Shown here piece after piece: positions 33,566-43,400 of a stretch of DNA of 64,000 nt. Position numbers and translations under genes: made by a program. The notes beneath the pieces are model-generated. The model made no database searches, was not told the DNA's origin, and was given only the letters and a program-made list of their open reading frames with translations. This stretch comes from DATGJX01 sp963830545. Lineage in GTDB: Bacteria > Vulcanimicrobiota > Vulcanimicrobiia > Vulcanimicrobiales > Vulcanimicrobiaceae. Positions within the stretch are counted from its first letter, which is position 1. Every line of letters starts with the position of its first letter. Location: the NCBI GenBank assembly GCA_963830545.1, contig CAWHMK010000001.1:2666001-2730000 (forward strand), given 5' to 3'.

Positions 33566-34916
33566 GCTCCGCGCCGCTCGAGAAGGTGAGCCCGTAACGG
33601 TAGACGTTTACGCCGTTTGCCGCGGTGCTGCCTACAAAAGTAAAGAATTTCAATGGGCCGAAGGCCGCGATTCCCTGCTGCACTTGCGCCAGCAACCCCG
33701 GCGTCAGAGCCGCGGAGAATTCCGGTGTGAGCTTGCTGCGATCGATGGTTCCCGACGCTATTTGATTCCAAAAATCGCGTGCGAGTGCATCGATCGCGGG
33801 ATTGTCGCCAGGCGCGCCGGTCGGCGCAGCGGCAGGTTGCGGCGGCGTGCCGATGCCGTACGCTGCGGCGATCTGCTGCGTCATTCGTTCGGGAAGCCCT
33901 CGCGCGTCGAATCCGTTCGTGAGCACGACGACCGCTAGTCCATCGTCCGGAAAGAGCGCATTGTAGCAGTATCCGCCGACGCCGGGTGTGAGTCCGTTGT
34001 GCCAAAGCTCGCGATGCCCTGCGAGTCGATCGATCACCCAACCCATTGTGTACCGCTCGGATCCCTGACCAGTTGGCACGCCTTCATGCCACACCTGCGA
34101 AAGATACGAACTGGGAAGCAGCCTCCCTTGGGTGAGCGCGAGGTCCCATTGCGCAAGATCGCGCGCGGAGGAAACGGCTGCTCCGGCGCCGCTGAAGAGA
34201 TCGAGGCTAAGCGGCGGCAGCTCGGGTCTTCCGTTGACGTAGCCGACGGCTATGCTCCCGCTTCGCTGCGCCTCGTATCCGAATGTGCTGTCCGTCATCC
34301 GGAGCGGCTCAAAGATGCGAGTGCGAAGAAACGTGCCGAACCGAATCCCGCCTGCCTTTTCGACCACCGCCGCAAGAGCCGCATAGTTTGCGTTGCTGTA
34401 TTCCCACTTCGTCCCGGGCTGGAAGTCGGGCTTGTCGGTTGCGAGTATCGAGACGATCTTTGCCGGCGGAATAGCGCCCTGCGTCGGCCATGGATGCTCG
34501 CTGAGCAGCGGATAGTTGTGCAAGCCGCTGTTCTGATCGAGCAACATGCGGATCGTAATACGCTTTGCATTCGGCAGCGATGGAACGTATTTGGAGAGCG
34601 CGTCAGTCAAAGCAATCTTGTGTTCGCGAACGAGCAGCATCACGGCCGCGGCGGTGAGTTGCTTGCTAAGTGAACCGATGGCAAAGGGCGTGTCCGCCGT
34701 CACCGGACGATGCATCGCGACGTCGGCGAAACCAAAACCGCCGGTATAAACGATTTGGCCCTTGTAGGCGACGGCCAAGGCAATTCCCGGGGCCGATCCC
34801 GTAGCCAGTGCCGTTTTTCCAATGCCTTCGAAGAATGTCGAGTCCGGTGAAGCGGCGGCTGGTAACGGCTGAAGGCCGAACAAGACGAGACAAGACAGAA
34901 TGGCGGTAATCCTCAC
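33504..34916 (-). CDS. Secreted serine hydrolase, class C beta-lactamase fold
   Basis: A 470-residue enzyme with a GTG start behind AAAGGACGCCC and a signal peptide (about 1-22). Active-site motifs of the penicillin-binding/class C fold: SLSK (Ser82, Lys85), YSN (172-174), and a HNGLTPGVGG segment in the position of the KTG/HxG triad. Family members are esterases, D-aminopeptidases or beta-lactamase-like proteins; activity cannot be chosen from sequence. The C-terminal about 120 residues are a separate alpha/beta domain (NPAIDALARDFWNQIASGTI) common in this family. It follows GntR by 10 nt. Confidence 0.9.
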   Translation of the reverse strand: MRITAILSCLVLFGLQPLPAAASPDSTFFEGIGKTALATGSAPGIALAVAYKGQIVYTGGFGFADVAMHRPVTADTPFAIGSLSKQLTAAAVMLLVREHKIALTDALSKYVPSLPNAKRITIRMLLDQNSGLHNYPLLSEHPWPTQGAIPPAKIVSILATDKPDFQPGTKWEYSNANYAALAAVVEKAGGIRFGTFLRTRIFEPLRMTDSTFGYEAQRSGSIAVGYVNGRPELPPLSLDLFSGAGAAVSSARDLAQWDLALTQGRLLPSSYLSQVWHEGVPTGQGSERYTMGWVIDRLAGHRELWHNGLTPGVGGYCYNALFPDDGLAVVVLTNGFDARGLPERMTQQIAAAYGIGTPPQPAAAPTGAPGDNPAIDALARDFWNQIASGTIDRSKLTPEFSAALTPGLLAQVQQGIAAFGPLKFFTFVGSTAANGVNVYRYGLTFSSGAEHEWDVAIAPDGRIAGSHLVN

Positions 34917-34926
34917 GGGCGTCCTT

Positions 34927-35304
34927 TCATTTGACGAATCGTTGCAATACGGTGGCGACTTCATCTTCCGAGTAGCCGCGGTGCTCGAGCGTCGCCATGA
35001 AATGCGCTACGGCTTCCTGAAGCATGCGCGCACGCGTTCGCTTGTCATTTGCGGGCGTGTGCGCGGCCACGCGCGTTCCGCGCCGTCCTTCACTCGTAAG
35101 CCAGCCCTCTTCCTGAAGTTCGGTGTAGGCGCGCGCTACGGTGTTCGGAGCGACGCCGAGATCGCCCGCGAGCTGCCGAACCGTCGGCAGCGTATCGCCG
35201 GTACGCAGTTCGCCGCGCTCGATAAATCCGCGCAATTGATCCATGATTTGCTGGAAAGGAGCGGATTCCAGATCCGGATCGACCTCGAGAAACAGCTCAT
35301 TCAC
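34927..35304 (-). CDS. GntR family regulator, YtrA-like
   Basis: A 125-residue winged-helix regulator with an N-terminal HTH: PFQQIMDQLRGFIERGELRT, GDTLPTVRQLAGDLGVAPNT and VARAYTELQEEGWLTSEGRR. The short helical C-terminus (MLQEAVAHFMATLEHRGYSE) is typical of the YtrA subgroup, which controls adjacent membrane-protein genes. The GTG start overlaps the upstream stop (GTGA). The perfect palindrome at 36017-36028 in front of the operon is a plausible binding site, so autorepression is likely. Confidence 0.92.
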   Translation of the reverse strand: MNELFLEVDPDLESAPFQQIMDQLRGFIERGELRTGDTLPTVRQLAGDLGVAPNTVARAYTELQEEGWLTSEGRRGTRVAAHTPANDKRTRARMLQEAVAHFMATLEHRGYSEDEVATVLQRFVK

Positions 35305-35981
35305 GAGCAAACCGAAGAGGCGCGGTCGATCTGACGCACGTACAACGTCACCCATGCCCACAGTGCCGCCCACAGAGCAAAAGATGCGAAATTGAGCGTG
35401 CGCTGGACGGGCATCACGATGGGCAAACCGCCATTCACGAAACTTATGAATACGAAAACGATGCCCACGGCAAGCACCGCAGTTATGCCCGCGCGCCGAA
35501 GACGCATGGCGCGATCGCGTATGCGCTCCGATTGAGCGTCCACGCCGGTGAGCTGAAGGGGCGCACTGACGATTTGCCGGGCAATGGCCGCCATGAGCAG
35601 CGCGCAAAACCCGATCATCAGCGCTGCAGCGCGTTCTTGCGCAAACACGACGTACGGGATGAGCATGAGCGCCGAAGCCGCGGCAGTGGCGATCCAGATG
35701 GCCGGAATGACGTCTACCGCCGGTCGTGGTGCAAGCGATGCTATCCGCCGTCTGCGCGCGCGCTCTTCGCGTATCATGTAGACGCTTGCCATCGCGAGAC
35801 AAAGCACGCCATAGCCGATAACGGCCGGGACGATGCCGAAAAAGACGAGTGCGCCGATGACGAGTGCAAGCGGCGCGACGATAAAACGTTGCTCCCGCAA
35901 TCCCCAACCGGTGTAAACGACGACTGCGAGGAGGGCCAACGCGGCGACGGCGAGGCGCTGGTCGATTGCTTGCGATTCCAT
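35301..35981 (-). CDS. Integral membrane protein, first gene of the GntR operon
   Basis: A 226-residue protein with five to six hydrophobic helices and a basic loop (REERARRRRIAS). ATG 35981 was chosen over 36023 because the longer version would include the promoter. The promoter places the transcript start only about 4 nt before ATG, so the message may be leaderless. Membrane proteins of unknown function co-transcribed with YtrA-type regulators are common. No family is assigned. Confidence 0.78.
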   Translation of the reverse strand: MESQAIDQRLAVAALALLAVVVYTGWGLREQRFIVAPLALVIGALVFFGIVPAVIGYGVLCLAMASVYMIREERARRRRIASLAPRPAVDVIPAIWIATAAASALMLIPYVVFAQERAAALMIGFCALLMAAIARQIVSAPLQLTGVDAQSERIRDRAMRLRRAGITAVLAVGIVFVFISFVNGGLPIVMPVQRTLNFASFALWAALWAWVTLYVRQIDRASSVCS

Positions 35982-35991
35982 TGTATTAGGT

Positions 35992-36020
35992 ACATAACAC
36001 AAAGAACTATTTCGTGTCAA
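35992..36020 (-). promoter_or_regulatory. Promoter of the GntR operon
   Basis: On the minus strand TTGACA, a perfect -35, lies 17 nt from TTATGT. The expected start point is about position 35985, four bases from the ATG of the membrane-protein gene. Confidence 0.6.
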
Positions 36021-36028
36021 CATGTTGA
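36017..36028. promoter_or_regulatory. Palindromic operator, probable GntR binding site
   Basis: TCAACATGTTGA is a perfect 12-bp palindrome that overlaps the -35 box of the GntR operon. Its position would block RNA polymerase. The binding protein is inferred from operon context. Confidence 0.6.
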
Positions 36029-36155
36029 TACAAAGTGCGCGGCAGGTATTTTACCGAGGTTACCGTGCTCGAGCGGCAACGCTTCGTAGGGTGTTGTGAA
36101 GCCGCGCCGAAAAAGAACGCATATACAGGCATGATGGGCCGTAAGGGAGGTAGCG

Positions 36156-36971
36156 GTGCGGATAGTAATGCTGTTTTGCGCGACCGTGCTTTTTTCCGTA
36201 ATCGCAACATCGATGGCGGCAGCAGGAGCAGTGCCAAAAACGGAAATCATGATTGTCGGCGTTTCACATCTCAGTGCAAGGCGCGACATCGTCAAGAGCG
36301 TTTACACAGATAGCCCGCTGTCCGCAAAACGCCAAGCGCAAATCGATGACGTCGTGAGCCGCCTGGCACGCTTCCGCCCGACTAAAATACTGATCGAGGC
36401 CCCGTTCGGCGATCCAAAATTTCCGAACCAATACCGCGAATACCTCGCCGGGCGGTTTACGCTTGGTGCAAATGAAGTATATCAGTACGGGTTCAAGCTT
36501 GCTGCGCGATCCGGAAACCGGACGGTCTATCCCATCGATACATGGGGACCATCGATCTATAGCGATGACTCAGCCACCGGAAGGCGCATCAACGCTTACC
36601 TTATGAAGCATTTCAACAGCGTGAAGGATCCTTTGAATGATGCAGAGATTGCGCGGGATCACTATTTGCAATTGCACGGCTCTTACCTCGATGAGTTGCG
36701 TCATCTGAACGGCGAGAGCGCCATCCGCGCAAACGCATTGTGGTATAGCATCTTCGTTGGAATGGGGCGGGAAGCCGACGACGCCGGCGCTGCGTACGTA
36801 GCGCAATGGTATACGCGAAATTGTTACATCTTTTCGAACATCCTCAGCGTCATCCGCCCGGGCGATCGCGTAGTTCTGCTAATGGGGCAAGGGCACAAAT
36901 ACTTGTTACGTGAACTCGTTCGCCTCAATCCGAATCTGGTTTACGTCGACCCTTTGGAATACTTCAAATGA
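36156..36971 (+). CDS. Secreted TraB/DUF5694-like protein
   Basis: A 271-residue protein with GTG start behind GGGAGGTAGC and signal peptide MRIVMLFCATVLFSVIATSM. It contains EIMIVGVSHLS near 31-41, a helix-rich middle, and RPGDRVVLLMGQGHKYLLRE near the end, a pattern of the DUF5694/TraB-related group whose conserved G-x-x-H and late GxGH motifs may bind metal. Function unknown. The GC content appears lower here than in the surrounding genes. Confidence 0.8.
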   Translation: MRIVMLFCATVLFSVIATSMAAAGAVPKTEIMIVGVSHLSARRDIVKSVYTDSPLSAKRQAQIDDVVSRLARFRPTKILIEAPFGDPKFPNQYREYLAGRFTLGANEVYQYGFKLAARSGNRTVYPIDTWGPSIYSDDSATGRRINAYLMKHFNSVKDPLNDAEIARDHYLQLHGSYLDELRHLNGESAIRANALWYSIFVGMGREADDAGAAYVAQWYTRNCYIFSNILSVIRPGDRVVLLMGQGHKYLLRELVRLNPNLVYVDPLEYFK

Positions 36972-37312
36972 CTTCGCTTGCAAATGTCGGGATATCATCT
37001 GCTGTGCGCTCGAGCGACGGAGCGGCTGGCACGCATAGGTTTCGTCAGAGGGCGTCTAGGCCGCACCAACAAAAATCATTTTATGGATAAGGGCGATTGA
37101 GTACGCTGAGTGCGGTTCGTAGCGGCCTGGATCGTCGTAGCGGTCGCTCTCGGTAATTTGGCGCGCGAGTGCTCATCAATGGCGCCTTGTGTAGCGAGCG
37201 TCTTTCGGATATGGCCGCGTAACTCCGGAGATCGACGTTGTATGAGGAGCCACGGTCGTAATCACGGCTTGTTTGTGTACCGTAGTTGGCGCCGCGACGC
37301 GGGGCCGCGTGA
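36972..37312. other. Gene-free stretch
   Basis: About 340 nt between the DUF5694-like gene and a terminator. Frames here are short or Arg-rich; no RNA gene or repeat stands out. Confidence 0.4.
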
Positions 37313-37313
37313 C

Positions 37314-37346
37314 ACAAAAAAATACCGCGAGGTGTGTCGCGGTATT
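37314..37346 (-). terminator. Rho-independent terminator of a minus-strand transcript
   Basis: A perfect 10-bp stem (AATACCGCGA with TCGCGGTATT) and 6-nt loop, followed on the minus strand by TTTTTTTGTG. It faces the decayed or error-broken gene at 37417-37900 and implies that this strand is, or was, transcribed. Confidence 0.75.
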
Positions 37347-37416
37347 GAGTGGCGCTTAGGCGTTTGGAGTTGGCGGTCTTCTTCAAACGCCGTGTTCCGG
37401 CTGTTGCGGTTTTCCG

Positions 37417-37900
37417 CTACCCATCGTTCCGGAGAATTTCCAATTGTACGTGGAATCGCTGACTTTCGTAATCGTTCGTCATGCCGAGAGCGCCGATGGA
37501 TGCGGACTTGTCCGTCCACACCATCGCGTTGCCGTTCCGGCCGGGCGAATACGCAATGCCGTACGTGCCGAAGTCGTCGAGGCGACCTGAACGCCGCATC
37601 GCGTGTCACAGGCTCGATCGACGATCGAGGGCGAGTTGTGGCTCGAGCGGTCGCTCGCTGTCCGGCACTAATCGAATACTCGGCGCAACGTCGGTGGCGT
37701 TCGGCGGAAGCATCCATGCCGCGTCGGATTCTCGGCGATGAACTCCAGGAGCGTCGGATTGGTGAAATAGTTCGAGCCGGGAAGAGCGATGCGCTTGCGG
37801 ACGAGGTCAGGATGTTCGTGCATCCACGCAGCAACTCGTCGACGCCTCCGGCATCCAGCCGCTCGAGGCATACGACATGCTGCATCTCTGATCCGGTCGG
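37417..37900 (-). pseudogene. Broken or error-ridden gene of unknown function
   Basis: Coherent protein-like segments appear in successive frames on the minus strand: MQHVVCLERLDAGGVDELL, WMHEHPDLVRKRIALPGSNY followed by FTNPTLLEFIAENPTRH, MLPPNATDVAPSIRLVPDSE, and finally DDFGTYGIAYSPGRNGNAMV through VQLEILRNDG at a stop at 37417. Their order matches one protein of about 150 residues with three frame changes. A strong terminator sits 71 nt after the stop. Either a pseudogene or a gene with base errors. Confidence 0.45.
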
Positions 37901-37949
37901 GCTTCGGTGTTTGGAATCCGTGGTCAGGGGCCGTGACGTATCTTGAGGT

Positions 37950-38569
37950 GCGACCAGCTAAAGCCGAATAATAGCGCCGATAGTCAATGAGGGTCTAGCT
38001 TAATGCGCATTTCCAGATATCGCGTCCAACGCACGGCGCAACGAGGATGAAACTCGCGAACATTGGGCGGCACATCTGCCGCATTATCGCGTCGAGGAGA
38101 CTTTCGCCTGATTTCTTCGAAAAGAAACGCTGGGCGAGCGGGAAGCGGCTTCGTCTGCATAACAGATTCCTTCGTTGCTGCGCCTGAACATCCGAATAGC
38201 GGCGAACGACCGTTAAGTAGATGCGTCTCTACGAGGGTGGCCTCTGACCTTCCGCGGACCGGATGCGCCCTAGGCTCGACGGCGTGCATGCGCTTAATCC
38301 TATCGGCTTTTTCGAGCCCGAGTTGGGCGTGCGATTTCGGCATACAAATCAGACCGGGCGCATAGATAAAAAAAGGGCGCGGAAATGTCCGCCTCCTCTA
38401 TGTCGAGTATCCCGACTGAGAATATCCTACGTCGGCATATACCGGTAACGTGCGCGTATTCCAAGTCGGGTGTATTCGTGTGTCAGACCGTTGACACAAC
38501 GTGATAACGGGCTCCGCCGGCACGTGCCGGTTGTGGCCAGCGCAATGGTTCGGATCGGCTCATCGAGCT
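37950..38569. other. Gene-free stretch with a weak hairpin
   Basis: Overlapping 100- to 119-codon frames exist on both strands (37984-38343 minus, 38063-38365 plus), but neither has a ribosome binding site or recognisable features. Near 38365-38395 a GCGGA-CATT-TCCGC hairpin followed on the minus strand by a T-run could end the transcript of the gene at 38570. Confidence 0.35.
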
Positions 38570-39211
38570 CTACTTCGCGAGGACAATGTGCGTGGCTCGG
38601 TCCGTCGGAACATGCTCGACTGTTCGATATCCCAGAGTGCGGAGATCCAACGCCCTAAAGAGCGATTCGCCTTGGCCAAGCGCAATTGGAGCGCAAGCGA
38701 GGTGAATTTCATCTACGTAGCCGGCCTGAACGTATTGCCTCACGGTTTCGACACCGCCGCCAATCTTGATGTCCTTTGCACCTGCCGCTTCGCGCGCCTT
38801 TTGCAGCGCATCCTCAATGCCGCCGGAGACAAAATAAAATGTCGTTCCGCCTAGCATCTCGATTGGCGGCCGTGGATAATGTGTCAGTATGAAAGTTGGC
38901 GCATGATAGGGCGGATTGTCACCCCACCAGCCTTTCCATCGATCGTCCGGCCATTCCCCACGAACAGGTCCGAACATGTTGCGACCCAGGATGAATGCAC
39001 CGAAACCTTCCATTGCGCGACGGGCGAACTGGTCATCAAGGCCAGTTTCACCGCCCTCTTTTCCTTGCATCTGATGAAACGTTCGCGTTGGGAAAAACCA
39101 CTGAAAGACCTCATCGCCTCGCAAACCAAGCGGATGATCTAAACTCTGAGCGGTTCCCGCAGCAAAGCCATCAAGCGAGACACCGAATCCGGCAACTTTT
39201 ACTTTAGTCAT
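38570..39211 (-). CDS. Dihydrofolate reductase-fold (RibD C-terminal) protein
   Basis: A 213-residue protein of the DHFR-like/RibD C-terminal group, probably an NAD(P)H-dependent reductase of unknown substrate. Recognisable blocks: VAGFGVSLDGFAAG at the N-terminus, EGFGAFILGRNMFGPVRGEW, TFILTHYPRPPIEM and IGGGVETVRQYVQAGYVDEI. ATG 39211 is the family start; the frame is open upstream to 39340 without support. It is followed after 53 nt by no further gene on this strand and preceded by a YciI-like gene, with which it may be co-transcribed. Confidence 0.88.
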   Translation of the reverse strand: MTKVKVAGFGVSLDGFAAGTAQSLDHPLGLRGDEVFQWFFPTRTFHQMQGKEGGETGLDDQFARRAMEGFGAFILGRNMFGPVRGEWPDDRWKGWWGDNPPYHAPTFILTHYPRPPIEMLGGTTFYFVSGGIEDALQKAREAAGAKDIKIGGGVETVRQYVQAGYVDEIHLACAPIALGQGESLFRALDLRTLGYRTVEHVPTDRATHIVLAK

Positions 39212-39264
39212 TTCATTTCTTTTTATAAAGCTGTTCGTCGGGATGTTGAGTTGTAACGATCCTC

Positions 39265-39645
39265 TTAGGTGAACGCCTCGAGGTCTTCGTCCGAAAACAA
39301 CGGACGGATTTCGATCGACTCGCCGTACGGGAAAGGGCACTGCGAAAGGCGTTCGACGAGCACTTCCTTCGAGCTGGCTTCAAGGAGCCAGAATCCGGCG
39401 ACCAACTCCTTTGTCTCCGCGAAGGGCCCGTCGGTTATCTGCGGCTTTGCCCCCGAGTAGTCGATGCGGGCGCCCGCGGAGGTCGGCTTCAGGCCGCCCA
39501 TCTCCAGGAGCATGCCGTCGTTGATGAGCGTTTGGTTGAACGCCCCCATTCTGGCTAAGTCGTCGCTGAAGCTCTCCGGGAAGTTCCCGGCTTCATAGCG
39601 GGGAACTTCGTCTTTATTCGGTTTAACCATGACCAAGAATCGCAT
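39265..39645 (-). CDS. YciI/DGPF-domain protein
   Basis: A 126-residue ferredoxin-like-fold protein. It has the family start MRFLVMVKPNKDEVPRYEAG, the signature DGPFAETKELVAGFWLLE, and the late RPLFSDEDL. DGPF-domain proteins often sit with ECF sigma factors or DHFR-like genes; here the RibD-like gene is 53 nt downstream on the same strand. No sigma factor is nearby. Enzymatic role unknown. SD-like AAGAGGAGACCC precedes ATG 39645. Confidence 0.9.
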   Translation of the reverse strand: MRFLVMVKPNKDEVPRYEAGNFPESFSDDLARMGAFNQTLINDGMLLEMGGLKPTSAGARIDYSGAKPQITDGPFAETKELVAGFWLLEASSKEVLVERLSQCPFPYGESIEIRPLFSDEDLEAFT

Positions 39646-39834
39646 GGGTCTCCTCTTCTTTTGGGTTGTTTTCTACCTACCCGTCGAACGGAACGGCACG
39701 AAATCGACATCGGCCGGAAAAATTGGCGCCGGAAAAATCCAGCAGCAATCGCTTTTGAAACATCCACGCGACGACGCTGACTATACTCGCCTGGAAGACC
39801 GGAACAAGCCGTGCTACGATTTGAAAGGAGTAAA

Positions 39835-40269
39835 ATGAGTCGTTTCCGTTTCCGCTTCGCTTTGCCGGCCGCGATTGCGATCTGCGTCTTTGGCGTGCAA
39901 CCGGCGGCCGCCTCGCAAACCACGTACACGCTTCCGAACCAGGTACACTGGATCCGCGATACCGGCAAAGGGGCCGGAAGCTTTTATGCGGTGATTCGTG
40001 GGAGGAACTCGGATGTCTGCGACAACTTGGTTCGAAGGAAGTTTCCCGCGAGTTTCATCTATCCATGGCATACGAACCATAACAGTTACGCGATATATAC
40101 GGTCCTGCAGGGAACGCTGGCAATCGGGTTCGACAAGCATCACGCGCGATCGGCCGAGCGCCTCTTGCCGGCGGGATCGGTAATGCAAGGTTTAGGCAGC
40201 GAACCGCATTACGGTCGGGCGATCGGTCTAACGATCTTCGACGTGTACACGCCGTGTTTCAAGCGTTAG
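39835..40269 (+). CDS. Secreted cupin-like protein
   Basis: A 144-residue protein with ATG 39835 behind AAAGGAGTAAA and signal peptide ending near PAAAS. The mature part is a small beta-barrel with cupin features: YPWHTNHNSYAIYTVLQGTL (metal-ligand His/His-like and turn), then ERLLPAGSVMQGLGSEPHYG. Two cysteines may pair. Metal binding is likely; substrate unknown. It ends before a bidirectional terminator. Confidence 0.78.
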   Translation: MSRFRFRFALPAAIAICVFGVQPAAASQTTYTLPNQVHWIRDTGKGAGSFYAVIRGRNSDVCDNLVRRKFPASFIYPWHTNHNSYAIYTVLQGTLAIGFDKHHARSAERLLPAGSVMQGLGSEPHYGRAIGLTIFDVYTPCFKR

Positions 40270-40341
40270 TTTCACCAATGATGGGGCTCATGAAGCACAC
40301 GCGAAGTTCCAAATAACGGACGCATCCTCAGAATCCGTCAA

Positions 40342-40376
40342 TAAAAAAGCCGGCGATTTTTTCGTCGGCTTTTTTG
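40342..40376. terminator. Bidirectional rho-independent terminator
   Basis: AAAAAAGCCGGCGA pairs with TCGTCGGCTTTTTT across a T-rich loop. It serves the cupin-like gene on the plus strand and could also serve nrdJ, whose stop is at 40475, on the minus strand. Confidence 0.8.
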
Positions 40377-40474
40377 TTTGTGCGGCTAGGAACTCTTAAG
40401 TCCCATTATGCACACGTCACGTCGCGTAAGTGACATTTTGCAGGTTTTCGCATACAAAATGTCACCATCGCATT

Positions 40475-43400
40475 CTAGGAGCACCCACTTGTCGAACCGC
40501 ACGAATCACACTTCTCACACGACCCGTTGCGGACCATCGTAAGCTGTCCACATTCGCTGCATGCGTTTCCGGTGTAGCCCTTCGCGCGTGCGGCCGTTAC
40601 TTGTTGCGCCCGCGGCACCGTGGCGACGCCCGTTGAAGGAGAGACCGGTGACGGATCGCGTCGCTCGTGGCGGCGCTCCTCGGCTACGACGTGCGGCGTT
40701 TCGTTTTCATCGTTCACGAGCGAACCGGGATGCAGATGCGTACTGGTCGGGTGGAGTTTTTCGCGAACTGCCGCCGGCACGTACCGCACTTCGCCCGTTT
40801 CCTCCGCGACGAACTCTTCCTCGACCTTCGGACCCATCGCGTCCATTTCCATGCTCGGCTGCACGTGCGCGAGCTCGTAGCGCCCGAGATAACTCACTGC
40901 GAGTTCGCGGAAGATGTAGTCGAGAATCGAGGTCGCCATTTTGATGTGATCGTGACCGACGACCGGACCGTTGGGTTCGAAACGCGTGAACGTAAACGCT
41001 TCGACGAACTCTTCGAGCGGCACGCCGTGTTGAAGACCCAGCGATACGGCGATTGCGAAATTGTTCATCAGGGAACGGAAGGCCGCGCCTTCCTTGTGCA
41101 TGTCGATAAAGATCTCGCCGAGTTGGCCGCCTACGTATTCGCCCGTGCGCAGATAGACTTTGTGGCCGCCCACGATCGCCTTTTGCGTGTAACCGCTGCG
41201 ACGCTCCGGTAAACGCCGGCGTTTTGCGATATACCGATAGACGATTCGCTCGGCGACTTGCAGCGGATGCTGGTACGGCGGCTGCGAGACTTCCTCGTCG
41301 GCGGTTTCCCCTCCCAAATCGTACGTGGCGGCAAGCGGCTGCGAGAGTTTCGAACCGTCTCGATAGAGCGCGACGGCTTTGATCATACGCTCCCATGCGT
41401 AACGGTATGCTTCCTTGACTTCGGCGACGGTCGCCGTTTGCGGAAGATTGATCGTATTGTGATTTACAATTCCGTTTCCGACGAAGGCATGCGTCTCGGG
41501 GACGGAAATATCGAATACTTCGCGCTCGCCGGCGTCTGCGACATGCTCCACCGGACTAAAATGGAGATTCTTCGAGACAATCGTTTGAAGCCACTCGGGA
41601 AGCTCGACTTGCGGCTCCTCGGACAAGCGTCGCACCGACTCCCACGAGACGCGTTTCGTTCTCGCATCCACAAGATGCCGATAACGTGCGCGAATTCGAG
41701 TGCCTTTGCCGTTCCTTCCGGATTTCCCCATCGGAATCAGATCGTACAGCTTCCGGCCGTCGATTCCGGGAATGACGTCGGTGGCGCTTTGCGCGTATGT
41801 CTCTCCTGAAAGGACCAACGCGCGCTCCTGCTTGTGCGACTCGGTAAAACCGATGCACTCTAAGAGTTTTTGTGCTTGACGACCCGCTGCATACACTTCG
41901 CCGTACGATTTGTCGTAGGCCTTATTGTATTTTTCGATGCGGCTGTGCACGATCCCGAGATTCGTCAGCACGCTCTGCACATCGTCCAATAACTGAGGCG
42001 AGTCCAAGCAGATCGCCCACTTCGCTAGCGATGTAGCAGTCGTGTAAGCGTCTAGCGAGAGGCCCGATAGGAACGCGAGGACCATTTCCCGCGGAGACTG
42101 CAGTATAGCGTCCGGAATGCGCTTGTTGGACGCGCGGGTGCCGCATCCCAAATATTCGAGGAATTCGACGAGCGTCTTTGACGTAAACGTAACCTGCGGG
42201 CATTTCCCGTTATGACGGACGAGGCGACCTTCGATCCCGAGCTGTGAACGAGCTGCGGCGAGCACGAACTCCAAAACGCCGATATCCGCATTCGTAATGC
42301 TTACGGTGTAGTTTTGACGTGTCGTATGCCCCTCCGAAGCGTATGCGCCCAGGAAGAAGGCGAGGTCCTCCGTCATGTGCGCCGGGACGGCAATGGTCTT
42401 TTGAAAACCGTATGGTTTGGAAGGGGCGAAATCGTCGAACCGGACAGGCGTGGCGGACCACATGTTGTCGCCATACTGTGTAGCGACGAAGTCCCCGGGT
42501 TGTATTTCGGAAAGAAAACGCCACTGGAGTCCTTGATCGCCGCACGTCAAGACGCGGTGGTTGGGTGTGCCGATGACCTTATGTCCGCTGCGCAGCCGTA
42601 CTTCACGCGTTGGGCGCAACCCGCCATAGTAGAACGCGTCCGTCGAGCGCGGACCACCGAGTGAGGCAACGCGCATCTCATGGCTCCGGAACGTATCGGC
42701 GCGTTCAGCCTTGCGCAATCCTTGAATTCGAACGAGTCCGTTTTCCGTTGTGAGCAGCGTTTGCCCCACGACGCATTTCGAGATTGCACCGCTGACGAAC
42801 GGTTGAGCAGCCGCCATCATGTCGATATGCGCGAGCGGGCGAATAAAGCGCAAGCCATGCTTGCCGCAGGGTGTCGCACAGTCGAAGACGGCAAGATGCT
42901 CGTCTTTGAGATGCGGAGCACCCTCCAGCGTCATGCGCCCGCAGATGACGTCCGACGCTTCCTCGATTTGCTGCTGCGTGAAGCCCAAACCATCGCGCAG
43001 CATCGAGAAGTTCCAATCGTTGAGCTGCTCTTCCGTCAGCCCCAGTTTTTCTTTGCAGAACTGCTCGGTCAGCGTGTACTTGTTGAACGCGAATTGCAGT
43101 TCGAATGCCCCCGGCAGTGCCGCTTCGACGCGTGCGAGATCCTCATCGCCGAAGCCTTTCGCCCGCAACGTCGCCCGGTTGACGTGAGGAGCGTTCTCGA
43201 TAGTGCCTGTGCCTTTGGCAAAAGCTTCGATTTCCGCGATCTGCGTTTCGCTATAGCCCAAACGCCGTAACGCCGGTTCGACGGACTGGTTGACGATCTT
43301 GAAGTAGCCTCCGCCGGCGAGTTTCTTGAACTTCACGAGCGCGAAGTCGGGCTCGATGCCGGTCGTGTCGCAGTCCATCACCAGGCCTATGGTCCCAGTC

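Noticed and set aside
37984..38343. 119-codon minus-strand ORF
   Set aside because: No ribosome binding site, no recognisable motif, and a similar-length frame opposes it; kept only as a note on the gene-poor stretch.
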